Shown here: piece by piece, positions 23,125-32,362 of the stretch
Position numbering within the stretch: position 1 is the first letter of the stretch
Layout: each line of letters opens with the position of its first letter
Assembly: GCA_002189105.1 (NCBI GenBank)
Contig: NIOB01000007.1
Coordinates: 1 to 64,000 of the forward strand
From: Saccharibacillus soli
GTDB lineage: Bacteria; Bacillota; Bacilli; Paenibacillales; Paenibacillaceae
Direction of reading: 5' to 3'
DNA: 64,000 nt
Notes under the pieces: generated by a model
Told to the model about the DNA's origin: nothing
Database searches by the model: none
Seen by the model: only the letters and a program-made list of their open reading frames with translations
Program-made: the position numbers and the translations under genes

Positions 23125-24927
23125 TTATTCAGATAGCTGCTCCATTTGTTGGATCAACGTTTCAAAAACGCTCATCGCTTCACGAACCGGTTCAGGCGAA
23201 GACATATCGACTCCGGCCTTTTTGAGGATGTTGATTGAATAGTCGCTGCCACCACTCTTGAGGAAGCCCAGGTAACGTTCGACAGCCGGCGCTCCTTCGT
23301 CAAGGATCTGCTTGGAGAAGCTCGTCGCAGCGGAGAAGCCAGTCGCATATTTGTAGACATAGAAGCTGTTATAGAAGTGCGGGATACGCGCCCATTCCAT
23401 CTCGATGTCCTGATCGACGACCATATCCGGCCCGTGATATTTCACGTTCAGCTCGTAGTAAATGTTCGACAGATCCTGCGGTGTGAGCGATTCTCCCGCT
23501 TCCGTACGCGCATGAATGATCTTCTCAAATTCCGCAAACATCGTCTGACGGAACACGGTTGTCCGGAACTGATCGGCATAGTAGGTGAGCAGATACATTT
23601 TTTCCTTGGGATCGGTCGCTTTTTTGAGCAGATAATCCATCAGCAGTGCTTCGTTGGTTGTGGAAGCCACTTCCGCCAGGAAGATCGTATACTGCGCACT
23701 GCGGTAGCTCTGATTCGTATCGGAATAATACGAGTGCAGGGCATGTCCCATCTCATGGGCAAGCGTGAACATACTGTTCAGGTTGTCCTTGTGGTTGAGC
23801 AGCACGTAAGGGTGCACGCCGTAGGCGCCGGAAGAATAGGCACCGGTTCGTTTGCCTTCGTTCTCATAGATGTCGATCCAGCCTTCGTTGAAGCTGGCTT
23901 CCAGCACTTTGAGATAATCTTCGCCCAGCGGCTGAAGGCCATCAAGCACGGTTTTCTTCGCTTCATCATAGGTGATGTCCATCTTGAACTCTTCGACCAG
24001 AGGGGCAAACAGATCGTACATGTGCAGCTCATCTACGCCCATCAGCTTCTTGCGAAGACGCATGTAGCGGTGCAGAATCGGCAGACTCTCATGAATGGTA
24101 TCGACCAGATTGTCATAGACGGATACCGGAACATTGTCGCCATACAGCTTCATTTCCAGCACGGACGGATATTTGCGCACGCGCGAATAGAAAATGTTTT
24201 TGTTGACGTTGGCGGTCAGCGACGCACCGATGGTATTTTTGAGCTTGGCATACGTGCCATACACCGCCTGGAACGCTTGACGACGAACGTCAACATTGGC
24301 GCTTTCCAGGAATTGAATGTAGCTGCCATGCGTCAATTCCACTTCGTTACCGTTTTCGTCTTTGATGTTCGGGAACTTCAGATCGGCGTTATTCAACATG
24401 CCAAAAATATTCTGAGGAGCCTGCGACAGATTGCCGACCTGCGCGAGCAGCGCTTCTTCAGCCTGCGACAGCACGTGGGCTTTCTCCCGTTTCATTTCCT
24501 GGAGCGTGAAGCGGTATTCCTTGAGCGATTCGGCATCGATCAGCTCATCCAGCTTGTCGTCGTCCAGCGACAGAATCTCAGGAGTGATAAACGACATCGC
24601 TTCACCGGCATCAACCAGCAGCTTGCGGCCTTTTTGCGTAAGAGCTTGATAAGTCGGGTTCGCCGTATCCTGATCGTGATACAGGTGAGTATAGACATAG
24701 AGCTGCTCCAGCTTGAGGCTCACTTCATCTTCGAAGCGAAAACATTCGCCAATGGTCTGTTCATCGGTCAGTTTGCCGCGGAAATTCTCGAATTGCTTGA
24801 GCTGTTCCTTCGTTTCGTTATAAGTCGCGTCCCAGGAAGCTTGATCGGCGAACAGGTCAGTCAGCTTCCATTGATGCTCGGCAGCCACTTCACTTCGTTT
24901 GGGCAGGGTAGTAGGCAGTGTAGTCAT
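23125..24927 (-). CDS. pepF: Oligoendopeptidase F (M3 family)
   Basis: This 600-residue protein starts at ATG after AGGAGG. The zinc site is LAHEMGHALHSYYS near residues 385-398 (HExxH), with the downstream EVASTTNEALL glutamate ligand region near 413. The N-terminal helical domain and full length match PepF/PepB oligoendopeptidases, cytosolic enzymes that cut peptides of about 5-20 residues. The gene reads intact. Upstream on the same strand are two small genes that may share its transcript. Confidence 0.95.
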   Translation of the reverse strand: MTTLPTTLPKRSEVAAEHQWKLTDLFADQASWDATYNETKEQLKQFENFRGKLTDEQTIGECFRFEDEVSLKLEQLYVYTHLYHDQDTANPTYQALTQKGRKLLVDAGEAMSFITPEILSLDDDKLDELIDAESLKEYRFTLQEMKREKAHVLSQAEEALLAQVGNLSQAPQNIFGMLNNADLKFPNIKDENGNEVELTHGSYIQFLESANVDVRRQAFQAVYGTYAKLKNTIGASLTANVNKNIFYSRVRKYPSVLEMKLYGDNVPVSVYDNLVDTIHESLPILHRYMRLRKKLMGVDELHMYDLFAPLVEEFKMDITYDEAKKTVLDGLQPLGEDYLKVLEASFNEGWIDIYENEGKRTGAYSSGAYGVHPYVLLNHKDNLNSMFTLAHEMGHALHSYYSDTNQSYRSAQYTIFLAEVASTTNEALLMDYLLKKATDPKEKMYLLTYYADQFRTTVFRQTMFAEFEKIIHARTEAGESLTPQDLSNIYYELNVKYHGPDMVVDQDIEMEWARIPHFYNSFYVYKYATGFSAATSFSKQILDEGAPAVERYLGFLKSGGSDYSINILKKAGVDMSSPEPVREAMSVFETLIQQMEQLSE

Positions 24928-24988
24928 GTTCGGAAACCTCCTCAGGATGATTCGGCAGAGCCGTTAACGAATGATAGCCGAAGACGGT

Positions 24989-25168
24989 TCAGGAACCGAT
25001 GGTGAACAGCGTATAGACCGTCAGAATAAAGGTCAGAAGCAGCATGACGGCGGCAGCCGTAGCCAGACCCCGTCTCAGCTTGGGTGGAATACTCTCCCGA
25101 TAAAAAATGATGACGCCGCCAAGCAGCAGCGTCAATACGATCAGGGCGGCGAGGTTGGTGGTATTCAT
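24989..25168 (-). CDS. Small two-helix membrane protein
   Basis: A 59-residue protein starts at ATG 25168. It has two hydrophobic segments, NLAALIVLTLLLGGVIIFY (about 5-23) and TAAAVMLLLTFILTVYTLF (about 37-55), linked by RESIPPKLRRGLA, with positive charges in the loop, so both ends likely face outward. I know no family name. It lies 6 bases downstream of the 77-residue gene and 61 bases upstream of pepF, so the three may be co-transcribed. The ribosome site is weak (GTGAGG). Confidence 0.65.
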   Translation of the reverse strand: MNTTNLAALIVLTLLLGGVIIFYRESIPPKLRRGLATAAAVMLLLTFILTVYTLFTIGS

Positions 25169-25174
25169 CCGGCC

Positions 25175-25408
25175 TCACACTTCCTTGAGTGCGGCCATAA
25201 TGTTCTGCCATTCTTCGTCGGTGCCTTCGAACTTTTCCTTGTTGAAGCGCTGTTCTGCCCAAGCCATCATCGACGGACGACTCATAAACAGATGCGTTTC
25301 CTCACCCCATTGGTCGGAAATTTCGCGCAGCACGAGCTGGCGGCCTTGAACCTCAACCGTCATCATGTTCCAATTATCCCGTTTGTAGATCTGGTGCTTT
25401 TTCATCAT
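25175..25408 (-). CDS. Small conserved hypothetical protein
   Basis: This 77-residue protein starts at ATG 25408 about 10 bases after GAGGAA. It has a beta-strand start (NWNMMTVEVQGRQLVLREI) and a helical, acidic C-terminal half (TDEEWQNIMAALKEV). Small, soluble, with no recognised motif. Its stop is 6 bases before the start of the two-helix membrane protein, which supports an operon leading into pepF. Confidence 0.72.
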   Translation of the reverse strand: MMKKHQIYKRDNWNMMTVEVQGRQLVLREISDQWGEETHLFMSRPSMMAWAEQRFNKEKFEGTDEEWQNIMAALKEV

Positions 25409-25503
25409 CGTTAACCATTCCTCGTTTCACATCGTTTCTTATCTAAAATCATACCCTACGCGTGCTGCCAAAAGCAACGCCCGTGCGGGTTTGAAGTTTT
25501 CAA

Positions 25504-25532
25504 TTGCCAAAGGATTTTTCTTGCAGTATAAT
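25504..25532 (+). promoter_or_regulatory. SigA-type promoter of the cold-shock gene
   Basis: TTGCCA (25504-25509) and TATAAT (25527-25532) are separated by exactly 17 bases. The -10 is perfect and the -35 differs at two positions. Transcription should start near 25539, giving a leader of about 40 bases. Confidence 0.8.
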
Positions 25533-25540
25533 AACGTTAT

Positions 25541-25556
25541 TCACCATAGATGGTGA
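25541..25556 (+). promoter_or_regulatory. Leader hairpin of the cold-shock mRNA
   Basis: TCACCAT and ATGGTGA form a perfect 7-bp stem with a 2-base AG centre (loop opens in practice to 4 or more), 7 bases before AGGAGG. Cold-shock mRNAs often use leader structure to control translation; that role here is inference. Confidence 0.55.
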
Positions 25557-25577
25557 TATTTTTAGGAGGTTGTTCAT

Positions 25578-25775
25578 TTGAAAGGTACAGTTAAATGGTT
25601 TAACGCAGAAAAAGGTTATGGTTTCTTGTCCGTAGAAGGCGGAGAAGACGTATTCGTTCACTTCTCGGCAATCCAAGGCGACGGATTCAAAACTCTTGAC
25701 GAAGGTCAAGAAGTAGAATTCGAAATCACTGATGGAAACCGTGGACCACAAGCAGCTAACGTAATCAAACTGTAA
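25578..25775 (+). CDS. Cold shock protein (CspA/CspB family)
   Basis: This 65-residue protein starts at TTG, 8 bases after TAGGAGG. The RNA-binding motifs KGYGFLSV (RNP1, about 16-23) and VFVHFSAI (RNP2, about 28-35) are intact, and the length is standard. The protein is a single OB-fold that binds single-stranded RNA or DNA and acts as an RNA chaperone. It is monocistronic: promoter at 25504, terminator at 25816. The TTG start is unusual for a gene expected to be highly expressed and may tune its output. Confidence 0.96.
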   Translation: MKGTVKWFNAEKGYGFLSVEGGEDVFVHFSAIQGDGFKTLDEGQEVEFEITDGNRGPQAANVIKL

Positions 25776-25815
25776 GAATTTATTTCTTACCACATTTGAT
25801 GACATAGCAAACCCA

Positions 25816-25848
25816 GGCACAGTTCCTTTACGGGAGCTGTGCCTTTTT
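25816..25848 (+). terminator. Rho-independent terminator of the cold-shock gene
   Basis: GGCACAG...CTGTGCC stem with an inner TTCC/GGGA portion, followed by five T. Confidence 0.85.
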
Positions 25849-25909
25849 GCATGACTTTTTGGCTTGATCCAGCGAGAAAGAGAAAAAGAAAGAGGAGGCA
25901 GCAGCCTCC

Positions 25910-27223
25910 TCATACAGCCGGACGATTCAGTTTGGGCTCACGGCCCATACGGCGCACGACAAGGAAGATGATGGTCGCTTCCGCTAACAGTCCCAGCGAT
26001 TGAGCCAATGCGCCAACCATGCCGTTCCAGTGTGGAACGAGGGCAATCAGCAGGAACAGTACCGCAATGGTGCAGATAGCGTTGGCGAGCTGAGAGCGCA
26101 GCATGACCTTCGTTTGCCCACCGAGCAGGATCAGTCCGTTTCCATAATCCAGCCATGGCATGACCAGCGGGTACAGGATGAACGCACGCAGCGTACGCAG
26201 ACTCTCTTCCATCAGTTGTCCCTCAACGTTCATCACATGACCGAACACCCAGTAGCCAAGCGGGGTATAGGCGATAATCGCCACGAGTGCCGCCGGAATG
26301 AATCCAATGGCAAGCGCGAAGCGCCGGACAAGCAGCGGGTCAATCTTGTAATAGTTCAGCACGATCTGATGAATATAGATGAAGAAACTCAGTGTGAGCT
26401 GCATCAGGCTGCCGGCTACCGCGAAGGCGGAGATCGCCAGAGCCACGCCGTCCGTTTTGCCCAGCATAATGTTCAGCGCAGGTCCGATAAACATGGCGAC
26501 GAACGAAGAATAGAGCAGCGGCTTATAGAACCGGAAGACGTCGCCGCGCGTTTCCACCGGATGACCTTCTTTTTTGGCGGGCATTCTACGTGCGATATTT
26601 CTTCCCTCCATAAAGCTGACGGCTGCTTCGATCACCATGCCTGCCACGAAGATAACGGCGCCTACGATCCCGCTGCGAACTCCGTAGATATGGACGAAAT
26701 ACAGCGACAGCACATACATGCCCGCGAGACGAATCACCATGCCGATGGTAAGCCATTTGGTGCGATTGTTGGTAATGATGATGCCCTGATAAATGTTGCG
26801 AATGACAGAGAAGACGCTGACGAACATTAACACGCCGTAGACGGCAAGGACACTGGGCAGCAGTTGTTGATCCACGCCAAACAATGCGCCAAAAATGCCG
26901 TGACCGATCGGCGTGTAGACGATCAGACCACCAATGAGCAGCACGCAGACAAGAAATACATACGTCACAAAAGTCAGGGCTTTGAAGGACAGCTTGTCGC
27001 GCACCAGCGCCGAGCAGGTCTGCCGCAGCAGCGTGGAGGGGCGTTCGGTGACGGCAAGCAGACTGCTGGCCAGCGCATAGCTGGCAATCACGGTTTCCGG
27101 AGAGGCAGAAGTCGCAAGCGTACGGCTGATGATGACATGCGACAGCGTCACGAGCGAGGCGGACAGGCCGAGGGGTACAAAAAAGGTCAGCAGCCGCCTC
27201 CAGGTAAGGGGAACGTCGGACAT
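25910..27223 (-). CDS. Multi-pass transporter of the MATE/flippase superfamily
   Basis: Start chosen at ATG 27223 with AAAGGAG upstream (437 residues); the long upstream frame lacks a ribosome site. About 12 hydrophobic segments cover the protein. The layout and blocks such as ERPSTLLRQTCSALVRDK fit multi-antimicrobial-extrusion/polysaccharide-flippase relatives found in Paenibacillaceae. The substrate is unknown; export of a lipid-linked or small molecule is likely. No neighbour gives a pathway. It is transcribed alone, opposite to the terpene synthase gene. Confidence 0.78.
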   Translation of the reverse strand: MSDVPLTWRRLLTFFVPLGLSASLVTLSHVIISRTLATSASPETVIASYALASSLLAVTERPSTLLRQTCSALVRDKLSFKALTFVTYVFLVCVLLIGGLIVYTPIGHGIFGALFGVDQQLLPSVLAVYGVLMFVSVFSVIRNIYQGIIITNNRTKWLTIGMVIRLAGMYVLSLYFVHIYGVRSGIVGAVIFVAGMVIEAAVSFMEGRNIARRMPAKKEGHPVETRGDVFRFYKPLLYSSFVAMFIGPALNIMLGKTDGVALAISAFAVAGSLMQLTLSFFIYIHQIVLNYYKIDPLLVRRFALAIGFIPAALVAIIAYTPLGYWVFGHVMNVEGQLMEESLRTLRAFILYPLVMPWLDYGNGLILLGGQTKVMLRSQLANAICTIAVLFLLIALVPHWNGMVGALAQSLGLLAEATIIFLVVRRMGREPKLNRPAV

Positions 27224-27495
27224 AATCAGACTCCTTTGGATCTTTTGCCTTTCAGTATACCATGACTCCAAATGGGAGAAGGATGCTGAAGCGAAAGATT
27301 GCTGGATTTGAACGATTTGGGACTGATGCTGGGAACTCTGTGACGGAATTGCGGAAGAAGACAGGCTTTTTACAGAAAAAGCGCTGAAAAAAAGCAAGAA
27401 TATGACGAAGGTTATTTGTGCAAAACGAACCCTCATATTATAATGGAGAAGAATTTGGGTAGACCTGATACCTTGTCAACTGAATCCGAGGTTTA

Positions 27496-27540
27496 CGTTC
27501 GTCTCGAATACACACGCTTTGGATGTATTTGAGACGAACG
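27496..27540 (+). promoter_or_regulatory. Long leader hairpin before the terpene synthase-like gene
   Basis: CGTTCGTCTCGAATACA (27496-27512) pairs with TGTATTTGAGACGAACG (27524-27540): 17 pairs, one of them G.U in RNA, with an 11-base loop. No T-run follows, so it is not a simple terminator. It sits about 50 bases before the start codon. A protein-binding site, mRNA stabiliser or attenuator is possible. Confidence 0.55.
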
Positions 27541-27592
27541 GAACCTTACTTTGCTTTGAGAAGGTACTAAGACTGGCATTTGGAGGTACGCT

Positions 27593-28675
27593 TTGAACCG
27601 ACTCAGAACCGCTCACACCGTTCCCGAAGACCCCATTAGTCTCATGCGGGGAGTATACAAGATCGTCCTTCCGGGCGTTCGGGAAGAACTAGGGAAGTGG
27701 CGGAGCCGTGCCGAGACTATTCCCGACCCCGAGCTGCGGACCCAGGCGTTGGCAAGTATTGCCACGAAGGAATTCCACTGTCAGGGAGGATCGGTATATG
27801 CCGCAATCAATTTCGACCAAAAAGACGTGCTTATTCCGCTGATCGTGGCGCTTCAGACCATCAGCGATTATCTCGACAATCTGTGCGATCGAAGCACTTC
27901 TTTGGACCCGCAGGATTTTCGTCTCTTACATAAGTCGATGCTGGACGCGATCGATCCATCCGCGCAGCCGGATCAGTATTATCGGTTTCGTGAGGAACAG
28001 GAAGATGGGGGCTATCTTAACGCACTGGTCACCACCTGTCAGGAGAATATTCGCAAATTGCCCGGTTACGTTCATGCCCAGCCTTATGTACGTCTTCTCG
28101 TCGGTTTGTACGGCGATCTTCAGGTCTATAAGCACATCTCGAAGGAACTTCGAGAACCGTCGTTAACCTCCTGGAGAGCGCAGCATGCCGATCTTGCCCC
28201 TGATTTGTATTGGAACGAATTTGCCGCTGCGACCGGATCGACGCTCGGCATGTTCATGCTGTTCGCCGGTGCAAGCGAAGAGGATTTTGACGCTGCTGCG
28301 GCGAAGTCGGTCTATGAGGCCTATTTCCCTTACGTTTGCGGGCTCCACATCATGCTCGATTATTTGATCGATCAGGAAGAGGACCGAATCGGAGGCGACC
28401 TGAATTTCTGTAATTATTATGACAGCAGTGAAGCTATGCTTGCCCGGGTTGAAGAGATTGTGAACGGCGCACGCCGCGACGTGGCCGGGCTTCCGCATGC
28501 CGCTTTCCACCGCATGGTCATCGAAGGGCTGCTCGCGCTGTACTTGTCCGATCCCAAAGTCAGCGAGCAAAAAGACGTGCGTATCGTGTCTAAACGGTTG
28601 ATGAAGAAAAGTCCACTGACGCGTTTATTCTTTTTCGTCAACAGTATCTGGATCCGCAAACATAAGCAGCACTAA
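27593..28675 (+). CDS. ytpB: DUF2600 protein, tetraprenyl-beta-curcumene synthase-like
   Basis: This 360-residue protein starts at TTG about 7 bases after TGGAGGT. It matches the YtpB/DUF2600 family over its length: CQGGSVYA near residue 63, LQTISDYLDNLCDR with an Asp-rich helix near 87-100, and IMLDYLIDQEEDRIGGDLNF near 247-266, the second metal-binding-like Asp/Glu cluster. In Bacillus the enzyme cyclises tetraprenyl diphosphate to a sesquarterpene precursor that affects spore and membrane properties. The classical DDxxD motif is replaced, as known for this family. It is followed 15 bases later by pfkA and may share its transcript. Confidence 0.88.
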   Translation: MNRLRTAHTVPEDPISLMRGVYKIVLPGVREELGKWRSRAETIPDPELRTQALASIATKEFHCQGGSVYAAINFDQKDVLIPLIVALQTISDYLDNLCDRSTSLDPQDFRLLHKSMLDAIDPSAQPDQYYRFREEQEDGGYLNALVTTCQENIRKLPGYVHAQPYVRLLVGLYGDLQVYKHISKELREPSLTSWRAQHADLAPDLYWNEFAAATGSTLGMFMLFAGASEEDFDAAAAKSVYEAYFPYVCGLHIMLDYLIDQEEDRIGGDLNFCNYYDSSEAMLARVEEIVNGARRDVAGLPHAAFHRMVIEGLLALYLSDPKVSEQKDVRIVSKRLMKKSPLTRLFFFVNSIWIRKHKQH

Positions 28676-28690
28676 CAAGGAGGATGCAAC

Positions 28691-29662
28691 ATGTCAGCAG
28701 TAAAAAAAATCGCAGTATTGACCAGCGGAGGCGACTCCCAGGGGATGAACGCCGCGCTTCGTGCCGTTGTGCGCAGTGCGATCTATCACGGAATTGAGAT
28801 CTTCGGGATTCAACGCGGCTATCAAGGCCTGCTCAATAATGATATTTTCTCGATGGATCTTCGCAGCGTAGGGGACATCATCCAACGCGGCGGCACGGTG
28901 CTGCAATCCGCGCGCTCCAAAGAGTTCTATACCGAAGAAGGTCAGCGCAAAGGCGCAGAAATCCTGCGCAATTACGGCATCGACGGGCTGGTTGTCATCG
29001 GAGGCGACGGCTCTTACCACGGGGCGAACAAGCTGAGTAAGCTGGGCATCAATACGATGGGCCTGCCGGGTACCATCGACAACGACATCTCGTTCACGGA
29101 CTATACCATTGGCTTCGATACGGCTGTTGGCGTCGTGGTGGACGCAATCAATAAGCTGCGTGATACTATGTCTTCGCATGAACGGGCTTCGGTCGTTGAG
29201 GTTATGGGGCGTCACTGCGGTGACATCGCCCTGCATGCAGGTCTGGCTTCGGGCGCGGAGACGATTCTCGTTCCGGAAGTGCCGTATGATCTGGATGAAG
29301 TCGCACAGCGCATGACGCATAACTTTGCCATGGGCAAACGTCACAGTATCATCGTCGTAGCCGAAGGCGCAGGCAAAGGTGAAGACATCGCCCGCGAATT
29401 GTCGCAGCGCTCCAAGCAGATCGACGCGCGTGTCACCGTTCTGGGACATATTCAGCGCGGCGGTACGCCGACTCCATTCGACCGCAACCTGGCCAGCCGT
29501 CTGGGTGACTTTGCGGTTCGCTCGCTGATTCAAGGCGAGAGCGACAAGGCCTGCGGCATTATCAAAGGCGAATTGACGCTGACGGACATCGATAAAGTCG
29601 TGAACACGCGCACCGCGTTTGACCACGAGATGTACGAACTGGCACTGCGTCTGTCGCAGTAA
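28691..29662 (+). CDS. pfkA: ATP-dependent 6-phosphofructokinase
   Basis: This 323-residue protein starts at ATG after CAAGGAGG. It has SGGDSQGMNA at the N-terminus, GGDGSYHGA, the catalytic TIDNDI near residues 126-131, GRHCGDIA and GHIQRGGTP, all as in allosteric bacterial PfkA. It phosphorylates fructose-6-phosphate to the 1,6-bisphosphate in glycolysis. In most Bacilli pfkA is next to pyk; here the neighbour is a terpene synthase and a DUF72 gene, so this may be a second copy or a rearranged locus. Confidence 0.95.
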   Translation: MSAVKKIAVLTSGGDSQGMNAALRAVVRSAIYHGIEIFGIQRGYQGLLNNDIFSMDLRSVGDIIQRGGTVLQSARSKEFYTEEGQRKGAEILRNYGIDGLVVIGGDGSYHGANKLSKLGINTMGLPGTIDNDISFTDYTIGFDTAVGVVVDAINKLRDTMSSHERASVVEVMGRHCGDIALHAGLASGAETILVPEVPYDLDEVAQRMTHNFAMGKRHSIIVVAEGAGKGEDIARELSQRSKQIDARVTVLGHIQRGGTPTPFDRNLASRLGDFAVRSLIQGESDKACGIIKGELTLTDIDKVVNTRTAFDHEMYELALRLSQ

Positions 29663-29852
29663 CCGTTCCTTCAGGTTTATTTGGACAGCCTTCGCGTTCG
29701 GGGTGGCAGATCTTCTGCGGCTTTGGACCCGAAGGTTTCTTTGCGTTTGTAGAAGCTGCCGAGTATGTTGACTGATAATGATACAAGGTTACCTCAAATT
29801 TAATTCGATCAACGTATGAAGTGGTAAGAAAGAGAGGAAGGAGGTGCGGCGA

Positions 29853-30716
29853 ATGATTACCATCGGACTGACCGGCTGGGGCGATCATGATTATATTTAT
29901 CCGACCAAAGAAGCGGCCAAGCAGAAGCTGGTGACTTACGGCAGGATGTTTGGCACTGTCGAAGTGGACAGCATGTTTTATGCGATCCAGTCCAAACGGA
30001 ATATGGAGAAATGGGTGGAAGAGACGCCGGCCAGCTTTTCATTTATTGTCAAAGCCTATCAGGGCATGACCGGACATTCGCGCGGTAAAATCCCGTTTGA
30101 TAGCGAAGAAGAGATGTTTGAGGCGTTTCGCCTGTCCATCGGCAACATGCAGCAGGCGGGCAAACTCAAAGCTGCGCTGTTCCAGTTCCCGCCCTGGTTC
30201 GACTGTACGCGCGAGAACGTGGCCAAGCTGCGCGAGATTCGCGCTCGCATGGAAGGTTATCCGTGTGCCCTCGAGTTCCGCAACCAGAGCTGGTTCCAAC
30301 CGGTCATGCGCGAACGAACGCTCAAGTTTATGCGCGAGGAACGCTGGATTCACAGCGTATGCGATGAACCGCAGGCGGGGGTGGGTTCGGTGCCGATTGT
30401 GGAAGAGGCGACGGATGAGCAGCTGACTATCGTACGGATGCACGGGCGCAATGCGTCCGGCTGGCAGTCTTCCAATCAGCCGAACTGGCGGGAAGTACGC
30501 TATCTGTATCGTTACAATGCCGAGGAGTTGGAAGAATGGGCGGAGCGGCTGCGGCGCCTCGAACAGCAGTCCAAAGAGGTGTTCGTCATCTTCAATAACA
30601 ACTCGGGCGGCGATGCTGCGGAAAATGCACGCCAGCTGATGGCGATGTTGGGACAGGATGTACCCAAGCTGCCGGGTGAAGACGAACCGCAGCAGCTGGA
30701 TTTGTTTGAATTTTAG
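29853..30716 (+). CDS. DUF72 family protein
   Basis: Start chosen at ATG 29853 after GGAAGGAGGTG (287 residues). ITIGLTGWGDHDYIYP, YGRMFGTVEVDSMFY and the later ALEFRNQSW and VRMHGRNASGW are the DUF72 (YunF-like) hallmarks. The fold is a TIM barrel; the function is unknown, with links to nucleic acid or sugar metabolism suggested by context in other genomes. It is separated from pfkA by about 190 bases and probably has its own promoter. Confidence 0.9.
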   Translation: MITIGLTGWGDHDYIYPTKEAAKQKLVTYGRMFGTVEVDSMFYAIQSKRNMEKWVEETPASFSFIVKAYQGMTGHSRGKIPFDSEEEMFEAFRLSIGNMQQAGKLKAALFQFPPWFDCTRENVAKLREIRARMEGYPCALEFRNQSWFQPVMRERTLKFMREERWIHSVCDEPQAGVGSVPIVEEATDEQLTIVRMHGRNASGWQSSNQPNWREVRYLYRYNAEELEEWAERLRRLEQQSKEVFVIFNNNSGGDAAENARQLMAMLGQDVPKLPGEDEPQQLDLFEF

Positions 30717-30766
30717 AAAAAGCCGTTCTCTACGCCGCCTGCTGCGGACGGAGAGAACGGCTTTTT
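30717..30766. terminator. Bidirectional terminator between DUF72 and MATE genes
   Basis: AAAAAGCCGTTCTC pairs with GAGAACGGCTTTTT, with a GC-rich loop. A on one side and T on the other let it stop both convergent transcripts. Confidence 0.85.
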
Positions 30767-30820
30767 GCCGGAGGATAAGCGATTGGCTACAGCTAGAAAG
30801 GTCGATATTCAAGCCGATCG

Positions 30821-32197
30821 TCAAGAAGAAACGACATCGAAGTCGGCGTCTGTCTTCACGTTCATACGCTGAACCTTAAACAGGCGAACCAGCAGTAAGG
30901 CGGCGCCTACCGCCAGACCTGCGATCAAGCCGAGCCAATAGCCAAACGGTCCAAGGGACGTATACACCGCCAGGACGAAGCCAAGCGGCAGCCCAATTCC
31001 CCAATAGGCAACCAGCGTGATGAAGAAAGCAGGCGTGACATCTTTGTACCCGCGCAGAGCGCCCTGGATCGGCGTCGCAAGCGCATCTGACAATTGAAAG
31101 AAGATCGCATAGGCGAGGAACTGAACGATCAGGGCAATCACAGCCGGGTCGGTGGAGTAGATACGAGCCACCTGGTTGGCAAACAGGATGAGAATCACAG
31201 CGGTAACCAGTGCCAGAAATACCGCAGAGCCGATGCCGATTAAGGCATACTGCCGGGCATCTTTGCGTCTGCCCGCACCGACTTCATAGCCGACCAGAAT
31301 CGTCAGCGCCATGCAGATGGCAAGCGGGATCATGTACAGCGTAGAGGCAAAGTTGATGGCAGCCGAGTGGGCGGCAACCGCATGCGTACCAAACCGGTTC
31401 ATGAGCAGGGTAACCGCCGCGAAGATCGAGGTCTCGAAGAACGTGGCGAATCCGATAGGGATGCCCAGCTTCAGCAGTTCGCCCTGCTTGGCCCAGGAGA
31501 TGCGGTGACCTTTTCGGAAAAAGCCAAAGCTTGCAAAGGGCTCCATGCGGTGCATGATGACGATGGCGATCAGGAAGATCACCCAGTAGGTGACGGCTGT
31601 GGCAATCCCGGCTCCCACGCCGCCCAGCTTGGGGAAGCCAAATTTGCCGAAGATCAGCAGGTAGTTCAGCAGCAGCTGTACGGGCATCGAGCAGAGCGTA
31701 ATCATCATGGATACGCGGGTCTGACCGAGGGCGTCGATACAGCCGCGCAGAACGGTGTAGCCGAATAGCGGAATCACACCAAAAGCGAGACATATCAGGA
31801 ACTTGTACGCCGTATCCGCGACTTCTGCTTCCGCGTTCATAAAGTCCAGCGCAGGCTTGACGAGCAGGCTGCCGATGAGCAGCACGGCGGCAGAGAACAT
31901 CAGCGACAGCAGCAGTGCCTGGAATACATTGTAGCGAACATCGCGCTCCCGTCCGCCGCCAACCAGCTGCGATACGATCGGCATGATGCCATTAAGTACG
32001 CCGTTAAGACCTGTCTGAATCGGAATCCAGAGACTGACGCCAATCGAGACGCCCGCCTGTGCGGCAGGACTTACATGTCCAGTCATGCTGGTATCGAAAA
32101 AGGCCATGGCCGACAGCGCGATTTGCGTGACGAAAATGGGCAGGAACACGACAAAAAATTGGGCGCCTTTTTGCTTAAAAGTAGAGGTAGGATACAT
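30821..32197 (-). CDS. MATE family efflux transporter
   Basis: This 458-residue protein starts at ATG after AAAGGAACC. About 12 transmembrane segments arranged in two halves, and the conserved FFDTSMTGHVSPAAQAG in helix 1, LNGVLNGIMPIVSQLVGGGR and the second-half ALATPIQGALRGYKDV, mark it as a NorM/DinF-type Na+ or H+ coupled multidrug exporter. The substrate is unknown. It stands alone, with a terminator shared with the convergent DUF72 gene. Confidence 0.92.
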   Translation of the reverse strand: MYPTSTFKQKGAQFFVVFLPIFVTQIALSAMAFFDTSMTGHVSPAAQAGVSIGVSLWIPIQTGLNGVLNGIMPIVSQLVGGGRERDVRYNVFQALLLSLMFSAAVLLIGSLLVKPALDFMNAEAEVADTAYKFLICLAFGVIPLFGYTVLRGCIDALGQTRVSMMITLCSMPVQLLLNYLLIFGKFGFPKLGGVGAGIATAVTYWVIFLIAIVIMHRMEPFASFGFFRKGHRISWAKQGELLKLGIPIGFATFFETSIFAAVTLLMNRFGTHAVAAHSAAINFASTLYMIPLAICMALTILVGYEVGAGRRKDARQYALIGIGSAVFLALVTAVILILFANQVARIYSTDPAVIALIVQFLAYAIFFQLSDALATPIQGALRGYKDVTPAFFITLVAYWGIGLPLGFVLAVYTSLGPFGYWLGLIAGLAVGAALLLVRLFKVQRMNVKTDADFDVVSS

Positions 32198-32250
32198 CGC
32201 TTACAGGGTTCCTTTCGATAGGCGAAGCTCAAGCGGAGACAGACGCAGGC

Positions 32251-32276
32251 AAAAACCCGACCAGAAAGGCCGGGCT
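32251..32276 (-). terminator. Rho-independent terminator of the DUF4015 gene
   Basis: Read on the minus strand, CCCGGCC and GGTCGGG form a stem (one mismatch) followed by TTTTT. Confidence 0.7.
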
Positions 32277-32362
32277 GCTGCCAAATGTGTGCCGCCGCAC
32301 CGGAGGGCGCCTGCGTAAATTAAGGTGGAACGGTTCAAGACAAGTTGTTGCTTCGAGACGAG

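Noticed and set aside
23377-25005. 542-residue open frame opposite pepF
   Set aside because: Full antisense shadow of a conserved M3 peptidase gene, created by codon bias; no ribosome site or known domain.
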